Origin: Micromonospora sp. WMMD1155
GTDB taxonomy: Bacteria; Actinomycetota; Actinomycetes; Mycobacteriales; Micromonosporaceae
Assembly (NCBI RefSeq): GCF_029581275.1
Contig: NZ_CP120742.1
Location: 5,084,501 to 5,148,500, forward strand
Length of the DNA stretch: 64,000 nt
Direction of reading: 5' to 3'
A program made the position numbers and the translations under genes. Positions 16,755-25,761 of this stretch are shown piece after piece. Within the stretch, counting starts at the first letter, position 1, and each line of letters starts with the position of its first letter. The notes beneath the pieces are model-generated. The model saw nothing but the letters and a program-made list of their open reading frames with translations. It had not been told where the DNA came from and did not search any database.

Positions 16755-17432
16755 ATGACCACCATGACCCGTTGGCTGCCGGACCTCACCCAGGCTCCCC
16801 TCATCCGCAAGACTGCGCTGGCTGTCGCCGGTCTGGCCATGGCCGGTGGCGCGGTCGCCGGCCCAGCGACCGTGGCAAACGCCGCGCCGGCCTCGGCAGA
16901 CAAGCCGGTCTCCGTGGCGCAGACGCGCGACAGCGGCAAGGAGTTGAACTTCACGTACGGCTTCCAGGAGACCTACTTCTACTGCGCGCCGGCCGCGACG
17001 AAGATGGCCCTGTCCGCGCTGGACAAGGACCTGAGCCAGGACGAGCTTGCGAAGAAGCTGGGCACCACCGAGGCGGGCACCAACTCCGCGGTGGAGACCA
17101 CCCGGGTACTCAAGGACGTCAGCGGTAAGGACTACCGCACCGTCGAGATCCCCGGCGAGAAGGCCAGCAAGGCTGAGACCGAGCGGCTGCGCGCCGACGT
17201 CGTCCGCGCCGTGGACGACAAGCGACCCGTCGTGGCCAACATCATCGGCACCGGCGTCGACGCTGACGGCCACGCGCACTCCTACGAGGGCGGGCACTAC
17301 GTCGCCGTGACCGGCTACCGCGACGGCGGGAACACCGTGAAGATCGGTGACTCGTGGTCGGAGGAGGGCCAGTATTGGATCAGCACCGACAAGCTGGCCG
17401 ACTGGATCGCCTCGCGCGGCTACTCCGCCTGA
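16755..17432 (+). CDS. Secreted C39-like (papain-fold) cysteine peptidase
   Basis: 225 residues. A signal peptide (about 1-45, ending TVANAAPA) precedes a Peptidase_C39_2 domain with the catalytic triad Cys77 (YFYCAPAATKMAL), His181 (EGGHYVAVTGY) and Asp199 (VKIGDSWS). Known: such domains are secreted peptidases or transglutaminase-like enzymes; specificity unknown. SD-like GAGGTGAG precedes the ATG. It converges on the class F sortase gene with a shared hairpin between them. Confidence 0.75.
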   Translation: MTTMTRWLPDLTQAPLIRKTALAVAGLAMAGGAVAGPATVANAAPASADKPVSVAQTRDSGKELNFTYGFQETYFYCAPAATKMALSALDKDLSQDELAKKLGTTEAGTNSAVETTRVLKDVSGKDYRTVEIPGEKASKAETERLRADVVRAVDDKRPVVANIIGTGVDADGHAHSYEGGHYVAVTGYRDGGNTVKIGDSWSEEGQYWISTDKLADWIASRGYSA

Positions 17433-17447
17433 CGTAACAACGATTCT

Positions 17448-17482
17448 CGATGGGGCTGGCTCGACACGGGCTGGCCCCATCG
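17448..17482 (+). terminator. Hairpin between convergent genes, bidirectional terminator
   Basis: CGATGGGGC at 17448-17456 and GCCCCATCG at 17474-17482 form a perfect 9-bp stem with a 17-base loop. It lies between the stops of the C39-like peptidase (17432) and the sortase (17495), consistent with a shared terminator. Confidence 0.65.
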
Positions 17483-17494
17483 TCGTGTCCGCTG

Positions 17495-18229
17495 TCAGGC
17501 CTGTCGGGACCCGATCAGGGTGGCGAAGACGATGACGTTGTCGGGGTAGCTGCCCTTTTCCTTGTCGAACGTCCCGCCGCAGGTGATGACCCGTAGGCTC
17601 GCGGTGTCCGACGGCCCGTACACCAGCGCGGTGGGGAAGGCCTCCTTCGGATAGGACTTCACCCCATCGACCCGGAAGGTCGCCTCGCTGCGGTCGGCGC
17701 GGCTCACCGTGATGGTGTCGCCGGGCAGGAGCTCACCGAGGCGGAAGAACACCCCCGGCCCGATCTTCTCTGAGTCGACGTGTCCCATGATCGCCGCGTT
17801 GCCGACCTCGCCCGGGCTGACCCCGAGCTTGTACCAGCCGGCGTCCATCGCCTGCTCCAGCGGCGGTACTTGCACGGTGCCGTCGTCGTTGACGCCGAGG
17901 GCAAGGATGTTCGCCCGCACGCCGATGCGGCTGATGGTGATCGTTGTCGGCGCGGACGCGGGTAGGCCGATCCGCGACGGCGCGCCGTCGGATTCGGACG
18001 CCGAGCCCTGTGACAGTGGCGCCGTTGCCGGGGGCGCGGCCGCAGCCGAGGGCTGCGGGGGTGGCTGTGGGGCGGGGTTATTGACGGCGGCGACGATCAT
18101 CCCCGCCCCGATCAACGCCACCAGGCCGGTCACCGCCATCGAGACGGTTGCCGCAATCCGTCGTTGAGCGCGGCCCCGGGGGCGTCCGTACACCGTTCCG
18201 CGCGTTTCGCCCGTCGCCTCGTCGCCCAT
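17495..18229 (-). CDS. Class F sortase
   Basis: 244 residues. Membrane anchor near 28-49 and a Pro/Ala linker precede a sortase beta-barrel with His150 (IMGHVDSE) and Cys217 (LRVITCGGTFD). Known: class F sortases (Actinobacteria) use His-Cys-Arg; the Arg is normally found about 12 residues after the Cys, in Y-R-DN, but here that position is Pro (SYPDN). The nearest basic residues are Lys223 and Lys225. Either the Arg role is replaced or the enzyme is weak or inactive. Start ATG 18229. Confidence 0.72.
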   Translation of the reverse strand: MGDEATGETRGTVYGRPRGRAQRRIAATVSMAVTGLVALIGAGMIVAAVNNPAPQPPPQPSAAAAPPATAPLSQGSASESDGAPSRIGLPASAPTTITISRIGVRANILALGVNDDGTVQVPPLEQAMDAGWYKLGVSPGEVGNAAIMGHVDSEKIGPGVFFRLGELLPGDTITVSRADRSEATFRVDGVKSYPKEAFPTALVYGPSDTASLRVITCGGTFDKEKGSYPDNVIVFATLIGSRQA

Positions 18230-18388
18230 ACCCGCACCCTAGGAATGAGAAGGTGAGCGGGTGTCGGAAAGCCTCCAAGAACCCCGAAGGAGGACAAACC
18301 CCTGGCGGCAGGGAGTGGGGGTGGAGTGGCCGGGTCGCTGTGGCACTGCCGGCAGCGTTGGCTGTGGTACGCCGACCGGTAGGTGGGC

Positions 18389-20026
18389 TCAGGCGACGGG
18401 AACGGTGGCGGTGACGGTTGCCTGGTCAACGTCGGTCGTGCGCGCGGTGAACTTCAGGGTCCAGTTTCCGGAGGTCGGGAAGGTGAGGGTGGCACTGGCG
18501 TGGTTCGGTTCCGGCGCATCCACCTTCACGGTGATCGGTTCGATCCCGGCGGCCGGCAGGGCGAGGGTGATCGTCCACTCGGCCGCGGGCAGCGCGCGGG
18601 CCTGCGCCGTGTAGAGGTAGGCGTGCAGAGTGCTGGGCGTGCCGATTCGGGCGGGATAGACGTCGAACTGCAGGGTGTACAGCTCGCTGGTCAGGGTCTG
18701 CGCGACGCTGTTACGCGCGACTCGTGCGGCGTTGGTGTCGGCGGTACGCCCCGGCGGGGTCTGGACCAGCATCGCACTGAGCCCCAGGACCACGGCCGTC
18801 GCCGCCAGTTCAACGCCGGCGGCGCGGGTGACCCATCTCGGACGGCTGGCCGCGACTCGTCGCCGCACCATCTGTCGCTGCCAGGCGGCCACGGCGAGGA
18901 CCGCCACCAGCAATCCCGCCTTGGCGCAGAGCAGACGGCCGTAGGTCGTGCCGAGCAGCGCCGCAGGCCGGCCAAGCTCGATGGCGGCCTGAATGAGGCC
19001 GGTGACGACCAGCCAGCAGACCGCGAGAGTCGCCCACCGCGACCAGGCCGGCAGGATCCGCGCCAGGACCCGTTCGTGGGTGTGCCGCAGCAGGAACACC
19101 GTCAGGGTGAGCAGGCCACCCAGCCATACGGTCATGGCGGCCACGTGAGCGACACCCACCGCGACGCTCACCGGCGGCACCGGCGAGGCCACCGGATGCC
19201 CGGCCAGCGGCCAGGTGGCCAGCCCCATCACCCCCATCGCTGCCAGCCCCAACCGCCACCAGCGGCTCGCGCTGCCCCGCACGACGGCGGGTAACACGGC
19301 GACGGCGACGGCGACCAGCGCCAGGCGCGCCCCGAGAACAACGCCGACGTCACTTGCCGCCACCGCCCGCAGGTCACCGGAAGACAGCTCACCTGGCGAC
19401 GCCCCCACCATCTCGGCGGCCTGCCCCACCCAGGTGCCGGCATCACCTGCGGCGATGAGGCCGAGCCCGACGAAGGCCAGGATCGTCGCCGCGCGGCGTG
19501 AGCGCCGACGCGGCCACATCGTCGTCAGCAGCAGCACCGGGCCGACCGCCAGTACGAGCCCCAGATAGCCGGTGTACTTCGCCGCCGCCACCAGCGCCGT
19601 CCCGGAGCGTTCCGACCCGTCTGCGGCCGGTTGCGGCGGCGTCGCCGACGGCGCCCCCGCTGAGTAGGCGAAGCTGCCGGCGATCGGGTGGCTGTCGGCG
19701 GACACCACTCGGTAGCTCACCAGGTAGGTGCCAAGCGGCTTGTCCGGCACGCGCACCGGGATCCGCATGGTCGCACCGCTGACCACCGGCTCACCAGTGT
19801 TGATCTTCCTGCCATCGGGTGCCAGGACCTGGACCCGTCCGGCGACAGGAGACACTGCCTCGGTGAAGGTCACTACCACCTCCCGCGGCGCGTAGCCGAT
19901 CACCTCGTCCCGCACGGGCGTGGTGGCGACGAGGGCGGCATGGGCGGCTGCGGGACGTGGCGGGGCTAGCGCGACGCCGAGGCAGGCCAGGACCACCCCG
20001 AGTAGGACCGCGGAACGGGTACGCAC
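18389..20026 (-). CDS. CopC-CopD-like copper resistance fusion
   Basis: 545 residues. Signal peptide ending PAAAHA exposes His at the mature N-terminus (AHAALVATTP), then a CopC domain with SADSHPIAGS, followed by a CopD domain (8 or so helices, with VAAMTVWLGGLLTLTVF), and a C-terminal domain of about 100 residues (LQFDVYPARIG ... NWTLKFTA) like YtkA/FixH. Known: this three-part layout is common in actinobacteria and handles copper across the membrane. The GTG at 20026 begins the signal peptide; no good SD is seen and GTG 20071 is an alternative. It is divergent from the DsbA-like gene. Confidence 0.82.
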   Translation of the reverse strand: MRTRSAVLLGVVLACLGVALAPPRPAAAHAALVATTPVRDEVIGYAPREVVVTFTEAVSPVAGRVQVLAPDGRKINTGEPVVSGATMRIPVRVPDKPLGTYLVSYRVVSADSHPIAGSFAYSAGAPSATPPQPAADGSERSGTALVAAAKYTGYLGLVLAVGPVLLLTTMWPRRRSRRAATILAFVGLGLIAAGDAGTWVGQAAEMVGASPGELSSGDLRAVAASDVGVVLGARLALVAVAVAVLPAVVRGSASRWWRLGLAAMGVMGLATWPLAGHPVASPVPPVSVAVGVAHVAAMTVWLGGLLTLTVFLLRHTHERVLARILPAWSRWATLAVCWLVVTGLIQAAIELGRPAALLGTTYGRLLCAKAGLLVAVLAVAAWQRQMVRRRVAASRPRWVTRAAGVELAATAVVLGLSAMLVQTPPGRTADTNAARVARNSVAQTLTSELYTLQFDVYPARIGTPSTLHAYLYTAQARALPAAEWTITLALPAAGIEPITVKVDAPEPNHASATLTFPTSGNWTLKFTARTTDVDQATVTATVPVA

Positions 20027-20258
20027 AAGAGATGGTTCGGATGCGACGGCCGAAAGGTTCAACGACGCCACATCGGCCCGACAAAGCGACGATACACTGG
20101 TGGCTGTACTGACGTGCGCGGCCCATTCACCGGCACCGACGCCGTGCTCAGGAAACTGACAGCAAGTCGGTACAGCGGTGTCTGTATGGTCCGGCTCAGA
20201 GCCGCACCGCTTCGCGGCGGGCTGACGGTGTCGTTCACTCGGCGGACGAGGACGGGAA

Positions 20259-20921
20259 ATGACGAGGAACACTCGCTTGAGCTTGGCGTTGATCGCGGTG
20301 GTGGTGCTTGTGATCGCCGGTCTACTGGCCGTCAACCGTCCCGATCAGCCGCCTGCTGCGACCACTGACACTGGCGCGATCGAGTCGACAGTGCTGGTGC
20401 GCGAGGACAGCCATCGACTGTCCACCGCAGCGGACGGCAAGGTGACTCTGGTGGAGTTCCTCGACTTCGAGTGCGAGTCCTGCGCCGCCGCGTACCCGGC
20501 GGTCAAGCAGATCCTCGCCACCTATCAGGACCGCATCACCGTCGTGGTCAGGTACTTTCCGATCCCGAGCCACCCGAACGCGGATCTGGCCGCGCGCACC
20601 GCGCAGGCCGCCGCCAACCAGGGCCGCTTCTCCGACATGTACGTCCACCTGTTCGAGAACCAGACCAGTTGGAGTCACAAGGAGCAGGCACAGACGGAGG
20701 TGTTCCTCGGGTACGCCCGTACCCTCGGCCTGGACATGGCGCGCTTCCAGCGCGATCTCGACGACCCCGCCACTGCCGCGCGGGTCACCAAGGACAAGAC
20801 CGACGGCGAATCCGCCGGCGTGCAGGGCACTCCGACGTTCTTCCTCAACGGCCGGCAACTGACCGACCTGCGCGGCCAGGACGACCTCGTCGCAGCCATC
20901 GACGCCGCGCTGGCCGAATGA
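20259..20921 (+). CDS. DsbA-like thioredoxin-fold protein, membrane anchored
   Basis: 220 residues. Signal anchor at about 7-24, then a DsbA-type thioredoxin fold with the active-site motif Cys72-Glu-Ser-Cys75 in FLDFECESC, the helical insertion, and the cis-Pro loop GVQGTPTFFLNG. Known: extracytoplasmic disulfide oxidases or isomerases with CxxC; C-E-S-C differs from CPHC and may give a reducing type. The stop overlaps the VKOR gene (ATGA), which would reoxidise it with quinone. Together they form an oxidative folding pair. Confidence 0.82.
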   Translation: MTRNTRLSLALIAVVVLVIAGLLAVNRPDQPPAATTDTGAIESTVLVREDSHRLSTAADGKVTLVEFLDFECESCAAAYPAVKQILATYQDRITVVVRYFPIPSHPNADLAARTAQAAANQGRFSDMYVHLFENQTSWSHKEQAQTEVFLGYARTLGLDMARFQRDLDDPATAARVTKDKTDGESAGVQGTPTFFLNGRQLTDLRGQDDLVAAIDAALAE

Positions 20922-21556
20922 GCGCCACCACCGTCGAACCGACCGCCGACCCGACCTCACCCGAGCAGGGGTTTCTGTCCCGGGTCACCGCCTGGATCTG
21001 CGCCGTCGGCGGCGTTGTCGGGATGCTCGCCGCCACGATCCTCATCGTCGAGAAAATCAACCTGCTCGCCGACTCGGACTACGTGCCCAGCTGCAGCATC
21101 AACCCCATCCTGTCCTGCGGCTCGGTCATGACCACACCCCAGGCCGAGGCCTTCGGGATCCCCAACCCCCTGATCGGCATCGCGGGGTTCGCCGCGCTCA
21201 CCACGATCGGCGTCGTCCTGCTGGCCGGGGTGCGACTGCCCGGCTGGTTCTGGCTGGGACTACAGGCCGGCGTGACGTTCGGCGTGGTCTTCGTGCACTG
21301 GCTGATCTACCAGAGCCTCTACGTCATCGGCGCCCTGTGCCCGTACTGCATGCTTGTTTGGGCCGTCACCATCCCGATCTTCCTGTACGTCACCCTGCGC
21401 ACCCTGCGCGATCACGGCGGTGCGCTTCCCGGGCCCGTGCAGCGGATCGCCGCCGCGGCTGCCAGCTATCACAGCCTCATCCTCACCGCCTGGTACGCGA
21501 TCATCCTGATCGCGATCCTCAACCGCTTCTGGGACTACTGGATCACCCTCGTCTAA
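20918..21556 (+). CDS. Vitamin K epoxide reductase (VKOR) family protein
   Basis: 212 residues, about five helices. Seen: the loop Cys pair CSINPILSCGSVM and the active-site CPYC in IGALCPYCMLVWAV, both diagnostic of VKOR. Known: bacterial VKOR is the quinone-linked partner that reoxidises DsbA-like proteins. It overlaps the DsbA-like gene by four bases, so they are cotranslated. It converges with the CDF gene at 21634. Confidence 0.88.
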   Translation: MSATTVEPTADPTSPEQGFLSRVTAWICAVGGVVGMLAATILIVEKINLLADSDYVPSCSINPILSCGSVMTTPQAEAFGIPNPLIGIAGFAALTTIGVVLLAGVRLPGWFWLGLQAGVTFGVVFVHWLIYQSLYVIGALCPYCMLVWAVTIPIFLYVTLRTLRDHGGALPGPVQRIAAAAASYHSLILTAWYAIILIAILNRFWDYWITLV

Positions 21557-21633
21557 CCCGTCCGCTGCTTTCCGGCTTGCCGCAGGGAAGCTGCGCTGAG
21601 TCGAAGGATGCTCCCGCGCCCGCAGCACCCCGT

Positions 21634-22359
21634 TCAGCGGTTGTCGGTGGTGCAGCACCCGTCGTCGCAGCCGTTGGCGTCGTCGCCCGCGACGGGGGAG
21701 CGCAGGGCAGCGCCAGGAGCGCAGCAGCTGTCACCGCGCCAGGCTTCGCGGCCTTCCTTCACCGCGACCGCGGCGATAACCAGCGCGGCGGCGGGGTCGG
21801 CCCACCACCAGCCGAACAGCGAGTTGACCGCCAACCCGACCAACAACACCGCAGAGAGGTACGTACACAGCAGCGTCTGCTTGGAGTCCGCGACGGCCGA
21901 GGCCGACCCGAGTTCGCGTCCCGCGCGGCGTTGCGCGGCCGACAGGACCGGCATCACCGCCAGGGACACCGCGGCCAGGACCAGGCCGATCGTGGAGTGC
22001 TCCGCGCGGTCGGCGCCGACGAGCGCGCGCACCGACTCGACGGACACGTACGCGGCGAGGGCGAAGAACGACAGCGCGATGATCCGCAGCGCGGCGCGTT
22101 CCCGACGTTGGTGGTCGGGGCCGGAGAACTGCCAGGCCACGGCGGCGGCGGAGGCCACCTCGATGACGGAGTCGAGCCCGAACCCGATCAGCGCGGTCGA
22201 GGAGGCCATCCTCCCGGCACTGATGGCGATGACCGCCTCGATCACGTTGTAGGTGATCGTCGCGGCGACGAGCAGGCGCACCCGCCGGATCAGGGTCGAG
22301 CGGCGGCCCGGCGACGGGCCGAGCGCCACGAGCGGTAGGGGCGTTCCCATCAGCAGCAC
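21634..22359 (-). CDS. CDF-superfamily cation transporter with Cys-rich tail
   Basis: 241 residues, about six helices, homologous to the protein at 14340-14996: NVIEAVIAISAGRMASST, GFGLDSVIEVASAAAVAWQF, ADSKQTLLCTYLS, VKEGREAW. The tail carries Cys clusters (DSCCAPG, DDGCCTTDNR) that may bind metal. Known: predicted divalent-metal exporter under ArsR/CmtR control. A truncated copy of its first third is found at 27245-27543. It overlaps the CmtR-like gene by 10 bases, so it lies downstream of it in the operon. Confidence 0.8.
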   Translation of the reverse strand: MLLMGTPLPLVALGPSPGRRSTLIRRVRLLVAATITYNVIEAVIAISAGRMASSTALIGFGLDSVIEVASAAAVAWQFSGPDHQRRERAALRIIALSFFALAAYVSVESVRALVGADRAEHSTIGLVLAAVSLAVMPVLSAAQRRAGRELGSASAVADSKQTLLCTYLSAVLLVGLAVNSLFGWWWADPAAALVIAAVAVKEGREAWRGDSCCAPGAALRSPVAGDDANGCDDGCCTTDNR

Positions 22360-22694
22360 CCCTCGGACTCGGCGGCCGGGCAGGCGGCCGGATCGACGGC
22401 CAATACCAGGCCGAGCAGGTCCCCGAGGGCGTGCGCGAGGCGCGCGTCAGCCAGTTCGTAGCGGCTACGGCGGCCCTCTGGCACTGCGACGACCAGGCCG
22501 CAGCCCCGCAGGCACGCCAGATGGTTGGACAGGTTCTGCCGACTCGTGGACAGCAGGTCGGCGAGTTCTGCCGGATAGCCGGGCCCGTCGCGCAGCGCGA
22601 GCAGGAGCCGGGCGCGAACCGGGTCGGACAGGGCGTGACCGAAGCGGGCCAGAACCTGCCCATGCGTGAGCGTCTCCACTCCACGACCATACAT
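22350..22694 (-). CDS. cmtR: CmtR-like ArsR-family cadmium/lead sensor
   Basis: 114 residues. Winged helix with QNLSNHLACLRGCGLVVAV, closely matching CmtR, where the Cys pair in CLRGCG (Cys61, Cys65 here) plus a C-terminal Cys form the Cd/Pb site. Cys105 lies near the expected place and Cys113-114 end the protein. Known: CmtR represses a metal exporter operon; the gene downstream is a CDF exporter. Start ATG 22694; an in-frame GTG at 22679 is an alternative. The AT-rich region upstream probably holds its operator. Confidence 0.8.
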   Translation of the reverse strand: MYGRGVETLTHGQVLARFGHALSDPVRARLLLALRDGPGYPAELADLLSTSRQNLSNHLACLRGCGLVVAVPEGRRSRYELADARLAHALGDLLGLVLAVDPAACPAAESEGCC

Positions 22695-22738
22695 CAGCGA
22701 CTGAATAAATAAAATGCTGAACTATTTGCTCGCGAGTC

Positions 22739-22790
22739 TTGACGACGCCCGATCGACTCATCTTAGTATGCGCATGTGAGCATGATTCTT
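22739..22790 (+). promoter_or_regulatory. Promoter and candidate operator of the CDF gene at 22850
   Basis: A -35-like TTGACG (22739-22744) and a -10-like TTAGTA (22763-22768) are 18 bases apart, followed by ATGCGCAT and CATG-4-CATG palindromes within about 25 bases. The arrangement suggests a repressed promoter, perhaps by the divergent CmtR-like protein. Inference from sequence only. Confidence 0.45.
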
Positions 22791-22849
22791 GGGATGATCG
22801 ACAGGTGCGGCGCTGACGACACCGCGAACAGGCTGCAGGAGGATCACTG

Positions 22850-23764
22850 ATGGGGCACGACCACGGCCATCAGGTGACGGCGACCGGGCAGCACCGCCGC
22901 GCCTTGGCCGGCGTGCTCCTAGTGTCGGTGGTGATCTTCGCCGTCGAAGTCGTCGGCGCGGTCATCACCGGCAGCCTCGCGCTACTCGCCGACGCCGGGC
23001 ACGTCCTCGCTGACGCCAGCGGTGTCGCCCTCGCACTCGGCGCGGCCATGCTCGCCGCCCGCCCGGCCACCGGACGACGCACGTTCGGCTGGGCGCGCGC
23101 GGAGATCCTCGCCGCCGCCGTCAACGGCCTGATCCTGGCCGGGATGGGCGTCTACGTCTTCGTCGAAGGCGTCCGGCGGCTGTTCGAACCGGTCGACGTG
23201 CAACCCGGTGGCATGGCCGTCTTCGCCGCGATCGGTCTGGTCGGCAACCTCGTCGGGGTGGCGTTGCTCTACCGTGCCCGCGACGCGAGCCTGAACATGC
23301 GCGGCGCGTTCCTCGAGGTCGCCACCGACACCGCCACGTCCGTCGGCGTCCTCGCCGCCGCCGCGGTCATCGCGCTGACCGGCTTCACTCGCGCCGACGC
23401 GATGGTGTCCCTGCTCATCGGCCTCGTCATCGCCCCCCGCGCGCTGCGGCTGCTGCGCGACGCGGTCAACATCCTGCTCGAAGCCGCCCCCGCCGAGGCC
23501 GACCTCGAACAGATCCGCCAGCACATCACCGACGTCGACCACGTCCTTAGCGTGCACGACCTGCACGTCCACACCGTCACCTCAGGACTGCCCGTCCTCA
23601 CCGCGCACGTCGTGGTCGACGACTCCTGCTTCCACGACGGCCACGCCCCCCAACTCCTCGACGCCCTGCAAACCTGCCTGGCCGGGCACTTCGACGTCGA
23701 ACACAGCACCTTCCAACTCGAACCGGCCAGCCACGCCGACCACGAACACCCCACCCACCCCTAA
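22850..23764 (+). CDS. czcD: Cation diffusion facilitator (CzcD-like) exporter
   Basis: 304 residues. N-terminal GHDHGHQ, six helices, metal sites LLADAGHVLADA and FLEVATDTATSVG, C-terminal cytoplasmic domain with VHDLHVHTVTSGLPVLTAHVVV and a His-rich tail (HADHEHPTHP). Close paralogue of the protein at 4578-5492. Known: exports Zn, Cd or Co by proton antiport. A strong SD AGGAGGAT precedes the ATG. It is divergent from the CmtR-like operon, which may share its control region. Substrate not assignable. Confidence 0.9.
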   Translation: MGHDHGHQVTATGQHRRALAGVLLVSVVIFAVEVVGAVITGSLALLADAGHVLADASGVALALGAAMLAARPATGRRTFGWARAEILAAAVNGLILAGMGVYVFVEGVRRLFEPVDVQPGGMAVFAAIGLVGNLVGVALLYRARDASLNMRGAFLEVATDTATSVGVLAAAAVIALTGFTRADAMVSLLIGLVIAPRALRLLRDAVNILLEAAPAEADLEQIRQHITDVDHVLSVHDLHVHTVTSGLPVLTAHVVVDDSCFHDGHAPQLLDALQTCLAGHFDVEHSTFQLEPASHADHEHPTHP

Positions 23765-23853
23765 CCGAGACGCATCACCTACAGCCGACCGCCCGACAAC
23801 GGCCGGCAGAACCTGCACGCCCTCAACCACCCCTGACCGAAGGGCAGCCACTC

Positions 23854-25386
23854 ATGACCGCGACAAACGGGCGGCGACACCGCTGGGCACTGGCCGGACT
23901 GACCATCGCCGTCGTCGCCATCGGCTTCGACATCACCATCCTCAACGTCGCCCTACCCACCATCGCCACCGACCTCACCGCCGACACCAGCGCACTGCAA
24001 TGGATGGTCAACGCCTACGTCCTGCTCTTCGCCGGCCTGCTGCTGCCCTTCGGCGCGCTCACCGACCGCTACGGCCGCCGCCGCGGCCTGCTCCTCGGAC
24101 TGGCCGTCTTCGCCGCCGCGTCCGTCGCCGCCGCCTGGGCCGACACCACCACCCAGGTCATCGCCGCCCGCGCCGGACTCGGCGTCGGCGCCGCACTCAT
24201 CATGCCGACCACCCTCGCCTCCCTCACCGCCCTGTTCACCGGCGCCGACCGCGCCCGCGCGGTATCCGTGCTCGTCTCCGGCATGGGCGTCGGCATCCCG
24301 CTCGGCCCGATCATCGGCGGCTACCTGATCGAGCACTTCTGGTGGGGCACCATCTTCCTGATCAACCTGCCCATCGTCGCCGTCGCCGCCATCACCGTCG
24401 CCGTGTTCCTACCCGAGTCCCGCGACCCCAACCCACCGCGCCCAGACCCCGCCGGCGCCGTCCTGTCCACCGTCGGGCTGGTCGCGTTCGTCTACGCCGT
24501 CATCGAAGCCCCCGAACAAGGCTGGACCGCGCCCACCGTCATCGCCGCGCTGATCGCCGCCGCGACGCTGCTCACCACATTCACCTGGTGGGAACTGCAC
24601 AACCCGCAGCCCTTGATCGACCTACGGCTGTTCCGCGACCGGCAATTCCGGTGGGGCTCCATCACCGCCACCCTCGCCAGCTTCGCCCTGTTCGGACTGC
24701 TGTTCGTCGCACCCCAGCACCTGCAGTTCGTCCTCGGCTTCGACGCCCTCGACACCGGGCTGCGACTGCTGCCCCTCATCGTCGGCCTCGTCACCGGCGC
24801 CGGCATCGCCACCCGCCTCACCACCCGTACCGGTCACCGCGCGCCGATCGTCGCCGGGCTCGTCGTCACCACCGTCGGACTGCTCATCGGCGCATTGACC
24901 AACGCCGCCAGCAGCTACGGGTTCATCGCGACCTGGTACGCGATCGTCGGCTTGGGCATCGGCGCCATCCTCGCCCCGGCCATGGACGCGGTGCTGGCGG
25001 TCATGCCACCCGAACGCTCCGGCGCCGGCATCGCCATCACCATGACCATGCGCCAGACCGGCGGGGCCCTCGGCGTTGCCCTGCTCGGCAGCCTGCTGTC
25101 CGCCACCTACCGCGACCGCATCGACACCACCGGCCTGCCGGCGTCAGCCGTCGACGCCGCGACACACTCGATCGCCGGGACGATGGCCGTCGCGAACCGT
25201 CTGGCCCTACCGGCGCTCGCCGACGCCGCGGACCGCGCCTATGTCGACGCCATGATCTACGTCCTCATCGCCTGCGCCGCCGTCGCCGCGCTCGGCGCCG
25301 CCGCGGCCATGCTCTTCATGCCCGATCGAGTAGGCGATGGCGCTACCGAGTCCGTCGGGGTGGACTCGACCGCGGGCACCGGCTGA
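23854..25386 (+). CDS. DHA2-type MFS multidrug/metabolite efflux pump
   Basis: 510 residues, about 14 membrane helices. Seen: VAIGFDITILNVALPTIATDL and LQWMVNAYVLLFAGLLLPFGALTDRYGRRRGLL (helix-2/3 loop motif of MFS), plus the mid-protein GPIIGGYL, typical of the EmrB/QacA (DHA2) family. Known: proton-coupled efflux of cationic or hydrophobic compounds. A broken fragment resembling its first two helices is at 53939-54065, hinting at a related pump once present there. No regulator is adjacent. Confidence 0.85.
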   Translation: MTATNGRRHRWALAGLTIAVVAIGFDITILNVALPTIATDLTADTSALQWMVNAYVLLFAGLLLPFGALTDRYGRRRGLLLGLAVFAAASVAAAWADTTTQVIAARAGLGVGAALIMPTTLASLTALFTGADRARAVSVLVSGMGVGIPLGPIIGGYLIEHFWWGTIFLINLPIVAVAAITVAVFLPESRDPNPPRPDPAGAVLSTVGLVAFVYAVIEAPEQGWTAPTVIAALIAAATLLTTFTWWELHNPQPLIDLRLFRDRQFRWGSITATLASFALFGLLFVAPQHLQFVLGFDALDTGLRLLPLIVGLVTGAGIATRLTTRTGHRAPIVAGLVVTTVGLLIGALTNAASSYGFIATWYAIVGLGIGAILAPAMDAVLAVMPPERSGAGIAITMTMRQTGGALGVALLGSLLSATYRDRIDTTGLPASAVDAATHSIAGTMAVANRLALPALADAADRAYVDAMIYVLIACAAVAALGAAAAMLFMPDRVGDGATESVGVDSTAGTG

Positions 25387-25407
25387 TGGAGCTGATAGTC
25401 ACGATGG

Positions 25408-25430
25408 GGCGCGCCCGAAGCAGGCGCGCC
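25408..25430 (+). terminator. Hairpin after the DHA2 pump gene
   Basis: Two copies of GGCGCGCC (25408-25415 and 25423-25430) separated by 7 bases form a perfect stem, followed by GGTCGTTT. It lies 22 bases after the stop of the MFS gene, consistent with termination. Confidence 0.6.
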
Positions 25431-25761
25431 GGTCGTTTGCCTTCGAGGACGACGCTCTCACGGCAGTGTCGGCGAGCCCGCCCGCGTCGTCCAGGATGTC
25501 GCCACCGCCCTCGCAGCCCGAGGGTCAGCCACACCCGCTGGCCATCGAACACCGAGGGTGTCCATGGGCGCCGGCGTAGCCTGTCGGGGCGCCGATCCAG
25601 CTGACTTGACCAGTTCGAGCGCTAACATCCCGCGCCACGCACCTTCTCAACCTCAGGTTAGTGACCTGCTGTTTCCCTTCTCTCTCACGCAAGAAAAGGG
25701 GACGCGCGGGCGCGTTGTGAGGAACGCCTGCTGAAATTTCCGGCGTCCGCTTATGCCCTGA
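25431..25761 (+). other. Non-coding spacer between pump and mercury-type operon
   Basis: 330 bases. No supported gene on either strand. A GAAATTTC palindrome occurs near 25734. It separates convergent units (MFS on plus, mer-like operon on minus). Confidence 0.5.
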
